From Apostichopus japonicus (lineage: Eukaryota > Echinodermata > Holothuroidea > Aspidochirotida > Stichopodidae): a stretch of DNA of 64,000 nt. Shown one piece after another: positions 28,501 through 43,500 of the stretch (positions are counted from its first letter, which is position 1; every line of letters begins with the position of its first letter). The notes below the pieces were generated by a model, which saw nothing but the letters and a program-made list of their open reading frames with translations, made no database searches and was not told the DNA's origin. Location of the stretch: the NCBI RefSeq assembly GCF_037975245.1, contig NC_092582.1:6552001-6616000 (forward strand). The letters run 5' to 3'. A program made the translations under genes and the position numbers.

Positions 28501-31500
28501 AGATACTGTTGTGTCAACGATGCAGCCAATAGCAAGTAGGATATACTAGTGATGTCTAGGAAAGACAAGAAAACCTGACATAGAAAAGGTTGCAAAGTGG
28601 ATGCAAAGCATGAAACAGATTAGAAAACACCTGGTGATTGTGCAAGTAGCATGATATATTGAAAAAAGGTAGTCTACAGACCTGTAGATTTAATCCAACC
28701 ATTTCAAAACAATTGGAAATATGTTAATGTTAGTTTAATTTAGTACAACTATATCCACAGTTCAGCATTAGTACTCATCTGTCTTTATCGGGCAATACAT
28801 TGTTAACTCACCACGAAGTTCCCTCTTCATTCTCGAGTGTATCTTTATCAACTGTCTGCTGCCCTCCTTTGACAGTCCCAGTCCTCCCAAGAGTGTCATC
28901 ATATCTATCACACTGTACTCACACTCTCTTGGCTGTAAACAACAACAATAACAAACAAACAAATAAATATAAACAAATCAACAGGTCACTGACCAAGAAA
29001 AAATATTAAAAACAAAAATCAAAAGTAAAATAGCAACAGGTCACTGACTAAAAAAAAAAAAAAAAAAAAAAAAAATAATAATAATATTGATTTGTTGTAA
29101 AAGTATGTAGGTCTGATGTCAGGCCCACTTACTTTTACACATTCTCTTTCACATGCTCTTTAGTGGATAAGCAGTTTGCTCACATTTTTTGTTTTATTTT
29201 AATATTGATTTGTTGGCGTAATTTGTATACAGCTACCAAAGATGTACAAAACAATAGAGTACACCTTCATGAGGAAGTGACACAGAGCACTTGGATCTTC
29301 CTTGAGGCCATCTTGTGACACTACAGTATTATAATAGATAGAAGATGATGAGTAATCAGAGAAGACTTACATCTGGTGTGACACAAATCTCTACTCCTCT
29401 GTTTCTCATCGCTCTGGAAATTTCTCCGTACTTTGGATCCATTGCCAGGATCAGTCTGGAAAAGTCAAAAAGTTACCAACAAGGATGAATAATTTCTTTA
29501 ACACCTTGACAGCAAATTGGATTAAAACTTCTATATATTGCTTCTATGATGACAAATTTGTGCCATTGAAATATCAATTCTAGAATATACTTGCAAAAAT
29601 CCACTACCTCCATTTTGTTTTTCATTGTTTTGTAAAGTTTTAGGAATCTACACAATAATAGTCATAGGCAACACAATGAACATTGCGCTTTGAGACAGAT
29701 ACTTATACGATACTATTAGATATACATTTAAGATACTGTGTGAATTGTCCTTTCCTCTTCTCACTGATAAGTTTCTGTTATCCTAGTCTTAAGATTCTAA
29801 ACAGTACATGAGTCCTTCTAAATGTCACTTTATGCTTTACCCAGATTATAAACTTAGACTATTAACCGGTGCTGTGGTCGAGTGGATAAAGGCAGTGGCA
29901 TTAATTGAAGCAATGAGGCTTAGCAATCAGGAGGTTCCGGGTTCGATACCCGGCAGGGTCATAGTAATGTGGGTTTTTTCATCCAAGAGCAATCTATGGT
30001 TTTCCCAACTTAAATGACTTTCTAAAATTGAAAAGATTCCAAATTTGAGTTAAAATGTTTAATTGGAAGCTACCCGGTGTGTAAATTGTAATCCATAAGC
30101 CCTTGCGGGCTTCTCCCACATTTGTGGTTGCTCAAGTGTCATAAAAAGAGCTACTGATTATATTTAATTTAAAATATTTAATAACTGCTGACTATATTTA
30201 ATATTTATCTTTTATAAATTTAATTTAATTTATATATTATATATTAAATATTATATTTAATTTATTTAATTTTTAATAATATCATATTTGATTATATTTT
30301 AATAAACCTCTAACCTACCTGAATTCTGGATGTGGTACTATGGTTGGTATCTGACCATCTATGATCCCTCGTTCATTGATCGTCAATACTCCGTTTGGCT
30401 CCAGGAGACCGTTGAGTCTATCCAAGACAGACGGGCTGGATGAACAAACAACAAACAGAACCATTTATCATCCACAATGAATGTTGAATGTCGCATTAGT
30501 AAATCAAAAGGTTAACTTTGTGACACACGGAGCAGACATCGTACATGTAGATTATGAGGAATTAGCTTTACAAAGTAAATGGATGGGACAGCATTTGGAA
30601 ATTCATTTTTACAATAATTTTTCAATAACGTTTTGCAACCAATATCTATTTCATGATATTTTTTCAAACTCCATCATTCTACTGCCTTAAAAATATTTAC
30701 AATGACCCAACATTTTACTCTATATAAGCAAGATTATATCTTCCCACCTTTTAATACATTAATGGTATTACAAAGATGTCTCCTTTAAGTAATCCTTATC
30801 CAGCCAATAAAGGACAAAAGAACACTAAAAAAACAAACTTAAAAAAAACGTCTAAATAAAAATCCTGAAACCCCAATTCGGACTTACCTGCAAAAGTTGA
30901 CATTGTCAATGAGAAGCCAGTCCCCTTCTTGTAGGGCTTGTACCAATAAACCATCCACCCATTCAAACTGACCCCCTCCTCCAAGGATGTGTTTGTCCCC
31001 TTCAGACACCCTCTCTGATAACTTCTGAAGCTGTTGTAGGAGACCATCTACATCTGAACAATGAAAAACAAAAAAACAATGGTGTCATTCTTTCACATTT
31101 TTCAACCAAGATTCAAAATGGTCTTTCCCATTGGTGTTTTAGTGTCTCTGAATGTGTCCAACATGAAACATGATGATAAGGTTGGTCAGGCAAAATTAAG
31201 AGAGTTCTTCTTCCACATAAAGTATGAAGTTAAAGATATTTATTATCTCATTAAAGTAGGAAAAACACTGTTATGCCCTCTGGAGGACATCTGTCAGGTT
31301 GTAAAACTTTCACTGACATATATTTTCCCAAAATTACAAAAAGTTTGCAATGGTTTTCTCCTGAATTTGGTGTTTCTGATAATAACTAAATACAATATGG
31401 AACTAAAACTCACCTGTTTGTACTTGTTGTAGAGTTAAGCTGTTTTCCTTCACAATGACCAAATGATCTTCTAGTTTCCTCATCTTATCCAAGAACTCTG

Positions 31501-34500
31501 TCACAGGATTTGTGGATTCTGAAAAAATTTAATAAAATAAAAATCACATCACTTAGCATTAAAATGTTATACAAACATGAAATGTAAATGTATTTTACTT
31601 GGTGTTATGTTTCTCTACTGTTCTGAAGCTATTTATGCAATCATTAAGTCTAAGGTCTTTAAGACTAGATTACCTGTTGCAAAGTCAAGCAAAGCCACTG
31701 ATTGGCCAACTCTGATTAACCCTGATCAAAGAACCCTTCAACAAGCAAATACCTGGTTTTCCATCGCCCTCTTTCGGAGATGCCTGTTCACATCATTTGA
31801 CAACTTATGACTACCTGCTGCACAGGCAAGCAAAAGCCACTGATTGGTCAACCCCAATTAAACCTAACCAAAGGACACTCCAACAAGCAAATACCTGGTT
31901 TTCCATCGCCCTCCTCTGGAGATGCCTGTTCACATCATTTGACAACTTATGACCACTTTTGCACAGGCAAGCAAGAGCCACTGATTGGCCAACCCTGATC
32001 TAAGAACCCTTCAACAAGGAAATACTTGGTTTTCCATCGCCCTCTTTTGGAGGACCTGTTCACATCATTTGACAACATATGACTACCTGTTGCACAGTCA
32101 AGCATAGCCACTGATTGGTCAACCCCAATTAAACCTGAACAAAGGACACTTCCATAAGCAAATACCTGGTTTTCCATTGTCCTCTTTTTGAGGGGCCACT
32201 TGCGACCAGGAGGACTGCACCGCTTGAAGAATAGCAACATTATCTGATGAAGTCTTCAAACAAACGCCTTGCAGATGAATGGTCAACCTCTCTGCCTTGC
32301 TCCTCAGTGTCTCATAATGACGGTAAAGATCAGTCTGTAATGTTAGAGATCCAGATTGATATATATGATAATGATTGAAATTATTATTGATGCATCTAGA
32401 AATTTGAATATCAATGTGTAAGGAAGAGGGCTAGGTTTGAGAACTAAAAGGCATCAAAACTGGTCCAGTACTGACATGAAATGTATTTTTCAATCCTTTT
32501 TTATTTATTGTCATTATTCAATTATTAATTATTTCCAATAATTTACTTAATTCCATTAATTCAATCCTGTAACATGATAATTGATTGTTGTGTCATAAAA
32601 AAAGACACCTTGCATGTTACGCATCTTTTTCTTTTGGCATTATTCTTCTTCCCTATTTATCTCTTGCTAGGAAGAGTGCTCAAGATGAATAGCTAATTGG
32701 AGATATTTTCTTCAATTTCTTTCAAATTCATCCCAATTGTAACAAATGTGACCCATGCTCTAAATCATACACAATTATGACAGTTTTAAACCAAGTGAAA
32801 GAGGTAATTTATTATAGACTTGTAAAGAATTAATAGCTTAGACATCTAACACATTAAATGAAGAAAATGTTTCCAATTTCAAGAGTTTCATTCCCCTTTG
32901 GTTTATAATGTCGCCCCTGAATCTATTCAACTTGAAATAACTCTGACCTGCTCAAATCCACCGAGGAGTTCTGTGGTGTCCATTGCACTGTTCATAGCCA
33001 ACACTTTCAGTGAGTGACCTGTCAAGGAAGCAACCAGCCTGGCTAGGCTTGATTTTCCACATGCAGTTGGTCCCACCTATAGTGAAAGAGTATAGTAATG
33101 ATTCAACACAATCTTACACAATACAATACTGGATAAACTATTGTATTAATCAATTAGTAGTTTCAAACACATATGAACTGTTCTATTAGGTTGTATTGTT
33201 GCACTTGGAATACCAGGAGAAGGTATTCCCATGCTCTCAGAGCAAAACTTTCTCATAAGTGAAGGGTTGTTAAGTGACACTAAATTTGCTAACCAGATAT
33301 CTCATTTTCATTACTAGACTGTCCTGTTACACAACAGCATTGAGTCGTGCCAGAGAGACAATTAGGTATGTCACCTGGCCACCTTTTGAAGTCATCAGAA
33401 ATTCATGGTACAGTCATTGGGGAAGGAAAAATTCTTTCCTAGGCAGCCTCCGACTCCCTAATTGACCCTGGGCCTGACAGTGTAGCCTGCCCGACCCCAC
33501 TCCTCGGGTCTGGTCTGTAAACTGTAGTCTGTTTTCCCACCTTCCCACTCTCCCTCCACTTCCCCTTAGGCTACCATAACAACATCAGTCTATTCGCCCA
33601 GGTCAGCCAATAACAACTGTCCACTTCCACTAAGACATAAAGAGATGAACATTATCCTTACCAGAATGGACATCCAGTTCATCTGCAGACATTTCATCAA
33701 TGATTCTAGAGGTTGAAGGTCATGGTGGAGTAAGAACAGACGAGAAGCTCCACTGCTGTCACTCTCACAATCTTCCATTTCTCTCGGAAGGAAAGAATGA
33801 CCCACCTGAGGCAAAAAAGAGGGACGAGAGAGGAGGGAAGCTTAATAATTGTTCACACATATACAACCCATTGGGGCAGCAGCAATACTTCTAGATATTA
33901 CTTCTTATAAGTCAAACTACAATGAGATCAAGTTAAATGTAAATCTACGAAATAAAAAAGTATTTTGTTTTCTTACATTTCTATGAGTTTAATAATATGT
34001 TACATTAATACTGCAGTAAATCAATTAACATGCAAATTGAAAGTAGTCACATGAGACAAGAAAACCAACCCTCATCCAATTTGTTATTCCTCCATTTTGA
34101 CTTGAAAAGACTGGTCCATGTAGATACATCTTTACAAATGAATTGAGTAATTTCAAACATAACAGAAATAGAACATTGGAGTATTAACATTTTGTTTAAA
34201 CCACAATGCATCTTATAATAAAGGCATTAACATATTACCTGTACTAATGATGGTGTCACTAGCACCTCTCTGCTGCACCTGTATGCTGACAATTCACCTC
34301 CAAAGACCTTCTCAAAGAGTGACAATACTTGTTTCTTGTCATCTGGAAGTCTTAACCTCTCAGAGTAGATGAGGCCCACATGTTGACTAGGGTCCCAATG
34401 ACCTTTACCCTGACCTTGGTCGTGTACCATCAGGTCACACCAACGGAAAAGATCCCTGAGGTTGAACTCCCAAGGACCGCCTCTCTGCCCAAAGGATCTC

Positions 34501-37500
34501 CTCTCATGTACTTCTTGACACAACTGCAGAAGAAAAGAATTGCATATTACAAACTCAAAGTTACCATTGATTAAAAATTAAAAAAACTTTACCAACTGCT
34601 GTTGAAAGAGTTTTTCATTCATTGCTAATGTCAGCAACAAGGTATGTAGAAAATATCATTTTTAGGGTATAAAGGTACAACCACAGAAGTATGACCCCCC
34701 TTCCCCTTTAAAAGCAAGCCAACAAATGCAACAACAACCAAAAACACATTAGCATGATCTAAATATGACAATGCTACTCTAACATTATAAATTAACACTT
34801 TTAATGTGTTGCATTTTCAATAAGCACTGCATTATTTAATTTGTATAATTTGTTTGATTTATTATTCCATTTATATGATTTTGTTTTGCTACACAGAAGA
34901 CATCAGCAACATACACTCCCACAGATATAAAAATGCAATATATGAGCATCAGATAAAGTTATGTAAATACCAACTCACCTTTTGTGAAAACTCTACCATT
35001 TTCTGTAGCATTGTGTTGGGAATTGCTGGATACATGATACTAGTGATAAACAGAAGATCTCCTGGTAGTAAGGGTTCCATGTAGACCTAAAAGAAATCAA
35101 CAATATTTACAATCAAATCTCATTAGTATAAAGATTTACCAGTATTGGAAGGGTTCATGAGTTTTTCATAAATGTCATCTTCTTAATATACATATGTAAA
35201 TTGGCATTCAAGGTAGTTTATTGGTGATTTGCTTACTAAATGTCCAACAGCATCGAGGATTTTATGTTGAACTTAAACATCATCAGTATCTTCTGCATTT
35301 TCCCCCCAATTCTGATATTTGGTTCATGTTTCTTACAAATACTTCCTGTAACCACAGCTAATAAATATGCAAATATCGACCAGGGTATACAGCCAGTTGG
35401 GACACTTTCTTAATGCTAATACCTCTCTAAACTGTACTCCAATATCATACTTCAAATCACTGGTATTGATAGTACAAACAGTTCCTAACCTTGATCTGAT
35501 AGAAAAATGATATTTTTACTGCTTGTACTGACAATACCAGTGCTCTGAAGCGAGACATGACACTACAGTATAGAATAAAATTGTCCCAACTGGGTAGGGT
35601 TGACACTGGGTACAAAACTAAACATGGCATAGTGTAATCAACTCCACTCTTAGCTTGAATTTACCTAGCAACAGAACTGTAGCAATGTGATTCAGATAAT
35701 CATGTCTACTGTTGCACAAGTATGTTTATAGAAACGTCCCCCAAGATAGAGAGCCTGGGCACAAAACCAAATGACTAGATCCACAAGTATCCTTCAGCTA
35801 TTAAAGAGCACCCTTCCTTAACAGGTGGTCTCTGTTCCTAAGAATACTCGGTATTAATTGTAATGCACAACAGCCTAAGACTCTCTAGGAATTCCTTTCC
35901 TATTGTTATGGATGTTCCTCAGCATAATCAGTATTAATTGTAATGCACAGCAGCCTAAGACTCTCTAGGAATTCCTGTCCTATTGTTATGGATGTTTCAG
36001 CCAGACCGGTGCAGCTTTTGTGCAGAGTGATGCTAGGTATTATGAGCTGGCCATTCATAAGAATCTCTGCTTTTGAAGTCACTTGGGATACTGCTGCACT
36101 AGCCTTTTAACCAACGATAGGTTTTCCTGGCCAGTTGTCTTGGATAATGTGATAGAATGACCAAATAGGTATTAATTGTCCTTGATGACATGCCCACCTG
36201 AAATTGGTTTTGAAATTAACTGTTTTTCCTTTCTTCTCTCACTTTTCATATTTATTAAATTACAACCTCCTTTCGTGACATTTAATCCATGACATCCTCC
36301 AAATGGAGCAATATTTTCCTGAGGAGACATTTTTGGGAAGTCGTTCATATAATGTATCTTTCTTTACCATATAAAGAAAACAACGCAAGATTTGCTGATC
36401 TCACCTGAGTAAATCTATTCAGGAAACTCTTTGGGAGTCCTTTACGACCACCTCCTTGTTTCAGAGGATTCTGACAGGCGAAGATTCTAGTCTTCTTGTG
36501 CTGAATCTGAAAATACTTCCCCAGCTCTGGTACAAAAATCTCACCCCTGTGATCCAGACAGGCATTTAGTCCTTCCAAAACACTTTGAGAGGCTAAATTT
36601 AACTGCAAGTAAACAAAGACAAAATTATTTGCAACAACGTTAACATTCTGCTGGCTTGTGAATCTTTGAGAGAAAACTTGTGGTTTTGTTCAATCATTTT
36701 TTTTTTTGTTCTCCCAATTTCTCTATTTTGAGATTTTAAGACACAACATGCATGACAAAGCATTTTCTATTAGAGAAAGAAATAGTTTCCAAATTACACT
36801 GATGAAGGACAATTAGCCATGTATTCATGGTTTTTCAATATATATTCCCACTAATTGCTAAACTTCAACCTGATTTCAAAAGAGTTTTTCAGACAAACCT
36901 CATCAAGTACAACCCAATGGCCAGCTTTTAATGCTTGTAAGAGGGGGCCATCTCTCCAAGCAAACTGACCCCCTTCACCACCTTCTACCGGTAGATCAGC
37001 ACCAAACAAATCTGTCACATCCTGAAAGGAAAAAGAAACAAATATACAAGTTCTCTTTACATTTACTTGTCAAGAAAGATATGATAAATTGGGTTCATCT
37101 ACTTGAAAACAAACAAATTTCAATACATGCAGTGAAAATTTTCAAGGATATTTCTCAGTTGTCACTAGGACAACCAGGATTTCTTGCTTGGTTGTCTGAA
37201 CAGCAAATTTGGTTGTTCGAAAAACTGCAGCAACATGATAAAAAGCGAGCAATATGTACACTGTAGGAGAGACGTTTAGGTTTGGGCCAGTAAAAACTTC
37301 CCTTTCAGTGGATCATAGGTCTACCTTTCTCTACATCTTATTTCAGTATCTCCAAAGGGATGGAGGGCTATACCAATTTATCATTTTACCCACCTTGGGC
37401 GTTTTCAATGCAATCTGAATTTTGTGAAACCAGCTTTCATCTGCTGGACCACCACCAAAGTTGATTTCGTTGTAAGAACAAAAATTTTGTCATCTCGGAC

Positions 37501-40500
37501 AATCAGACAACCATTGACATGATATACATTTGATACCTATTAAAGTCTGCTTGGATTACTTCCATACCTGATCAGCTGATACGAAAGGAGACACTCAAAC
37601 AAAAAAATCGTGATGAGATGGTATTATATGTATCTGGGTGATAAGCAACTCTCCCAAAATATCAGCTGACTTTTGCACTTGATGTATGTTTTATTATTTC
37701 CAAAAATGTATTTTGTTTCTACTCACAGTCTGCTCTGACAGATTAATCCTGACAATGTTATTTCCGGAAGATTTTGCCAGAGCTGTGACAAGACTGGTTT
37801 TCCCAACACCAGGGGAACCTTCCAGCAGGACAGCTTTTGGTAGCTGGAGTGCCCTGAGCAATCGGAGAGCATTCATGGCGGAAGTGGGGGCTGAGAGGGT
37901 GTAATGGTGGGCCTCAGTGTCCATGAGTGGTCCTGCAAAAAGGAAATGAATACACACAAGTTAAAAAAAAATCGTCTCAAGATGAATATAATTTTTCTTG
38001 GAAGAGATTTCATGGTTGTGCTAAGGTTCATGTGATGCCACCCCACTCATTGCAGTTTTGGCTAATAATGCTATTACTTTCAAGAGAGGATAGAATTCCT
38101 CCTCATTGTATCATGGATTTGACAGGGGATGTAACCATTGCATTCATCTTCAGAAATATCCACTCTGAAATTTTCCAATCAAAATAAAACTTCTTTTGTC
38201 AACATGCAGTATCCTTCTTTACCGTAAATAAAGCAAAAAGGATCTTCAAAGTTTGAAAAAACACCATTTTAATGGTTTAAAAATAAATGTAGTAACCAAC
38301 CTCTAGTAATGTAAAATGGATTGATGCCAAACAATGTGTCAGTTTTCTGCACCCAATCCACAGGCTGCCCGACCTTCTCTGATATGAATGGTGTCAAAGT
38401 TGAAAGGTCAACCCTCTGTCCAGTTAAATCGACAATCTGCTTGTGCAGAAACTCTAGACAGATCTGTCTTGCACGATGTCCGAGCACTTCTGCTCTGGAG
38501 TGAGGTCCGACTCCCAAACCATCCAGGAAGACCAGACAGGCACCGTGGGTGTAAGCCTCTGCTGGGTCCATCCTTTTGATGGTAGTACTGTGGATGACAT
38601 CTGGAGCACAGCAGGTGTTGATAAAGTTTACCCATGATAGGAGATCACGAACACTAACTGTACACCTATAAAAATATAAACATAATCTCGACTGTTAACA
38701 AACTTGGTACGTTGCAGTGATGATTTGCAGTAACTTCTTGGATCTGTACCTCTGAGTTTGTGCATTGTCAAACTGGTCATGTTTCTAATCTTTTGTTGAG
38801 TTTTTTTGGGGGGGTAAAGTCATTATGTTCTGGGGGAGGGGGAGAGTGGGTTGGGGGTAGTTGGGGATGGATAGAATGATGTAGCATGAGATAACCCAGA
38901 ATATGAACAAACAGACTTTCAAAAGTTCATCCATAATTATCACAGAGTTTGAAATGAGCTGATGTGAGAATTCCTATTCTAAACTAAATCCTTTATTGTT
39001 AGACAGGACACTCAGATGAACATGCAAACAACATGAATACTTTCAACAAACAGATCCTGTGAACGATGTTCACAATAAGTCAACATTCCCATCAACTAGG
39101 CCACTTCCTTCCTCCTTTAACCAACAAGGAGCTCAATTTGGTGCATTTCCATTGTATAGCCAAAGATAGCAAATAAGAGTTCTGTTTCAAAATGGAAAAT
39201 AAATTAACTGTTACATACTTTTGACCAACTTCATTGTTCCTGAACCATTCTAAGAATTCCATCATTGCTGTTCCTATGCCACTAGAGCAGTCTTCCTGAT
39301 TGGCCAGTTGTATCCCTGGTTTGATGTTGTGCTCAATGATGTCAACCAGATCACCCTTAGTTGTGGACTGCTCGCACCAAATCTCTGTGAATCTGTTCCT
39401 CAATGCAGGTGAAAGCTGTAAGTGTTAAAAAGCAGAATTTGGAAAGGTTGCAAAATTATATGGCTTAAAGAATTATCGGTGTAGGTCAAGGACAACTTCA
39501 GTCTTCCGGTTTATTATGCAAAATAGCACACCCAGGTGCAGCTGCTAAAGGTTGCTAAGTCCAGACGGAGTATTAATGTTTGTTGTGTAAAGTATTCAAC
39601 ACTCTGAAGCATCCATTGTGTCATTAAATGCAAGAATGCAAACATATCGGCCTAAATTTTGATTTGCTTCGGCCAGAGACAACACGTTGCTATGGCTACT
39701 AGATGCTTTCAATTTCACATGACAAAACGTTACGATGCAGAAGGACTGTGTGGTACCTCTTTCTTGCCGTAATCTCCTCCAGGATTCATGGTTGCTGTAA
39801 TGTGGAATCCATCTTGGGCGTCGACCTCCTCCACATCGTCCTGGTTCTCCCCGCTGCCTCTCTCTGCCAACAGCAACTTTTGCTCCGGTTCCAAGACGCT
39901 GTTCAGTCTTTCCAGGACTGAGTCGTCAGCAAGAGAGATCTCATCGATGAGGAATGGATTTCCCTGTTTCATCGCCAAGACTAGGGGTCCATCGCACCAC
40001 TCAAACAGCTTCTTGTTGTCATCCTGGAGATGCAGGGAACAAATTGAGCAGGGTGTCCATAATGTTTTAGGTCATTGACAGGTGTATTAATTTTGACTTT
40101 GTTATCTTGTTGAAATATGCTCTCTCCCTCCTCTCCCCCTCCAATCCACATCTCCCCCCCCACCCTCCTCCCCTAAAAAACAATTTTTTCTTAAAATGGC
40201 TTATTCCGTGGCAACAGTATCATACAACTCTTTTTTGTATGGTTAAGCTTATCAAAATGTAAATTTTCCATAGTTTTCTTGGGATACAGTGATACTGTAT
40301 CTGAGAATGGACATTATAAGCTAAAACCACCTAAGCCATGGATACCTGACATGTAAAAGCTTGCAGTATTTCTATCTCAAACTACACAGAACTAATACAC
40401 CACAAACAATCATGAATAAATGACCCTTCTTATTCAACCTTAAACATTTACAGATCATAAACATTAAAGCACATAATGAAAATCAATCAAATTTTGCATT

Positions 40501-43500
40501 GGTGTGTCAACAAGAAGAGAAACATACATATAAATAAACTAATCTCACCTCTGCTTCATGGCTCCTGACAGGACGCAACCCGCCCAGGAAATCTGAGGTT
40601 TCCGTGTGAAGGTGACAGTTGACAGAAAAGAGCTGCTTGCTGGCTAATTCAGAAAACAACTGACATACAGTAGTCTTGCCACACCTGGAAAAGAGTATGC
40701 ATAAAATTGTATAATGAGTTGCTTTTCAATAGTCTCAGACATTATTTTGTTTTGCGAATAACTGCAGTTCTCTTGCTAATACAAACTCTGGAGTGTACCT
40801 AAATGCGACGTCAAATCACAGAGCACGATGCTGGCAGGCTCAATTATAATCCTTTAATATCAAGATGTTGATAGAGAAGTCATGACAATGTTTTGTCTAT
40901 ATCAGCATCAAAACAATAAGATAATAAGATAGATTAAACTGGTAGGACATTTCATGTTGAAGCAGGCTGCACACTTGCTGGCTAAACACGACCTGACTGT
41001 ATCCCACCATTGTGTCGTGGTATTCGATAGTCGTGTGAGTGACAGTAATTCAAGTATTTTAGCATATGGGTATACAATACCTCTTCTTTTTAACTGCCTA
41101 GTTACAATTTCCCTTGTCACTCTATTATTCATACTTAGCATATAACTTCTTTTAAACATTTCAAATGTCAAATACTAACCCTGTTTCTCCGACCAGCAGG
41201 ACTGGCTCGCCAAACTTCAGAGCTTGGCCGACTAGAACTGCTAAACGGCGCAGGCTTGCGGTCCAGACCAGATGTTCAAATCCCTTTGGAGTTGGCGTAT
41301 TGATGACCTGCAATGGAAACAGCATTTTAGCATTTTTGGAGAAAGTTTACAACCCTTAAAAATGACATTGTCTGTCAGTGTGAGATGTCTCAGCCGATAC
41401 AGTAGCTGTTTGTGTTTGGTAATTTCACCAAACCTACAGAGTATTACTTCGAAGACCTACAGAGTATTATTCATAACCTTGCTTTTTTAACATTCCCCAA
41501 TGAGTTGAACATCAATGAGGAGTAGACATCATTGCACTTATCACACCTTGAATTGTAATTATTGTAGTTACAAATAAGTCTCTCAAACAGCTTACCTTCT
41601 CCAAGATGGGTTTTGTCACCAACGAGGTTTCTTGGTGTAAGCTGAAGAGGTTGCCATCATTCACTGTTCTCTTCAGTTTTTGCTGGAGGACTTCCTTCAC
41701 CACCTCTCTCTCCTCCAAGCGGCGGACTTTGCCAGCCAGGAGAAGAAAACCTACCAAAACAAAATAAAATCCCATTGTTTTATAATTTTGATAAACTTTT
41801 TGTGACTGTTGTGTAAAATTTGAAAATCATAGCAGATAGGTAGCACCACCAGCTTCCAAACGTCCTATCTGCTCAATCCGTGCAAACTTTTCTCATTGCT
41901 TATGTGCCAAACGTTTGTATACTAACCTAACACAACAAGGTACAATTTCCTGTGACCTCATAACTGCTGATATTCAATGCATATGTAACAGGAACACATA
42001 CACACTTAAACCTTATTAATGAAATAATAAAAAAAGACATCACTTCTTCTAAGAAGTGAATATTTTTGTATATTACCTTAAACAAGTGTTACTCCTCAAA
42101 TTGAATATTTGACAGATCGTGCTATTAGAGGAGAGCTTGAGAACATAAATTTTGATATTTATTCCAGTTTTCTTTAATACCTTCATCAGCAATGTGCTGG
42201 TCCCAATCATGGAAAGTGTCCCCTCCAAGGCTGGACTGGTGATATCTCTCGGCCCATCGGAACAAATCTCTTAGCGTCATGAAACCCTGCTTGCCGGCAA
42301 AAACACCTGAACCTTTTCTTCTCAACTGTAATGAACGAAAGACCAAATTGATTCAACTCTTGTGAATCAACTCCTAAGAACCATGAAAGTCCACAACATG
42401 TTTCATGGAACATAACATTGTCCCCATAGCAACTTGTTTACCTTCCCATCTGCTTACAATCTGTACACGCACCACCATATTTTTGATTAAATATTCTTGC
42501 CATTTCAAGTCCCGAACATTCATGATATGCTAATTACTATTGACAAACATCAGATTCCAGGGCTAGAGCTGTTTACATTATTCTGTTGGTCCAATTCCGG
42601 TTACACATGCACTCAGAGAAAATGTAGGTAAGACTAACTAGTAACAAAAAGACTAACAAGTAACAACCAATCAATACTTCCAGCATTGCAAGACTTGACA
42701 AAAATCTCTATATTCATGATTGTGGGAGCAAAATAAGTTTGTTTTCTCTGATTTCCATGATGATATAAAGTAATTTATGTAGTGAAGGCAAACACAGCAC
42801 TTACAAAGAAATTAAATCATCTAAAAAAAAAACAATTCTGAGAGACAGAAAGAAAGAGGAGAGGATTGGGGGGGGGGGGGTGGGGTGAACAGTGTGTGAA
42901 TATGTTAAATTTTACTTACCCCTAGTTCCAACATGACAGAGACCATCTTCTGACTGTAAGATTCTGGGATTGCACAACGACCATGAAGTATAGTCTCCAA
43001 TTCACGGCTTGGAATTTCGTCAAAATGTAGTTCCACAAAACGATTTCGGAAAGCTCTGGATAAGATCTGTTGGAAAAGAATAACAATTCATTAATACAAC
43101 TCTATTACAATTGCAGGATGGAAGACTTCTTGATGTTAATCATTTATGTTGCTGTTGACTTATTGTTATTGTTGCTTTTGTTGTTGTTGTCGTTGACTTT
43201 TTGTTGTTGTTGATGCTAACATATTGGATACAACTCATCATTCCTCTTTCCAAGTTACCAAGTCAATAGGTCCTGTTAAGCAAATCTGTACCAATTACTG
43301 TTATTATTTTTTTGCTAGAAAAAGAGCATATCAAGCAGTCTGAAGATATTGATGATATAAACCATATTTTGTGAAAGAGGAAAAACTGATCACAAAGGAA
43401 AGGCATTTCTACAAACCTTTCTGCCACCATACTGTCCAGGGGGATTCTGGGTAGCAAACAACATGAATCCAGGATGAGCAGACACCATCTCCTGGGTCTC

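Noticed and set aside
29865-29955. tRNA-Leu or tRNA-Ser gene
   Set aside because: The acceptor stem does not close and the sequence continues into a SINE body.
31061-31432. 123-codon plus-strand frame
   Set aside because: Crosses the intron between exons 41 and 42 with no recognisable motif and intron-like composition.
36931-37266. 111-codon plus-strand frame as an antisense gene
   Set aside because: Its first part is the complement of MDN1 exon 34 and the rest is intron; no domain or splice support.
39002-39080. Intronic box C/D snoRNA (host genes for ribosome assembly often carry them)
   Set aside because: A C-like TGATGG and a D-like CTGA are present on the minus strand but no convincing terminal stem or exact C box; similar weak pairs occurred elsewhere by chance.
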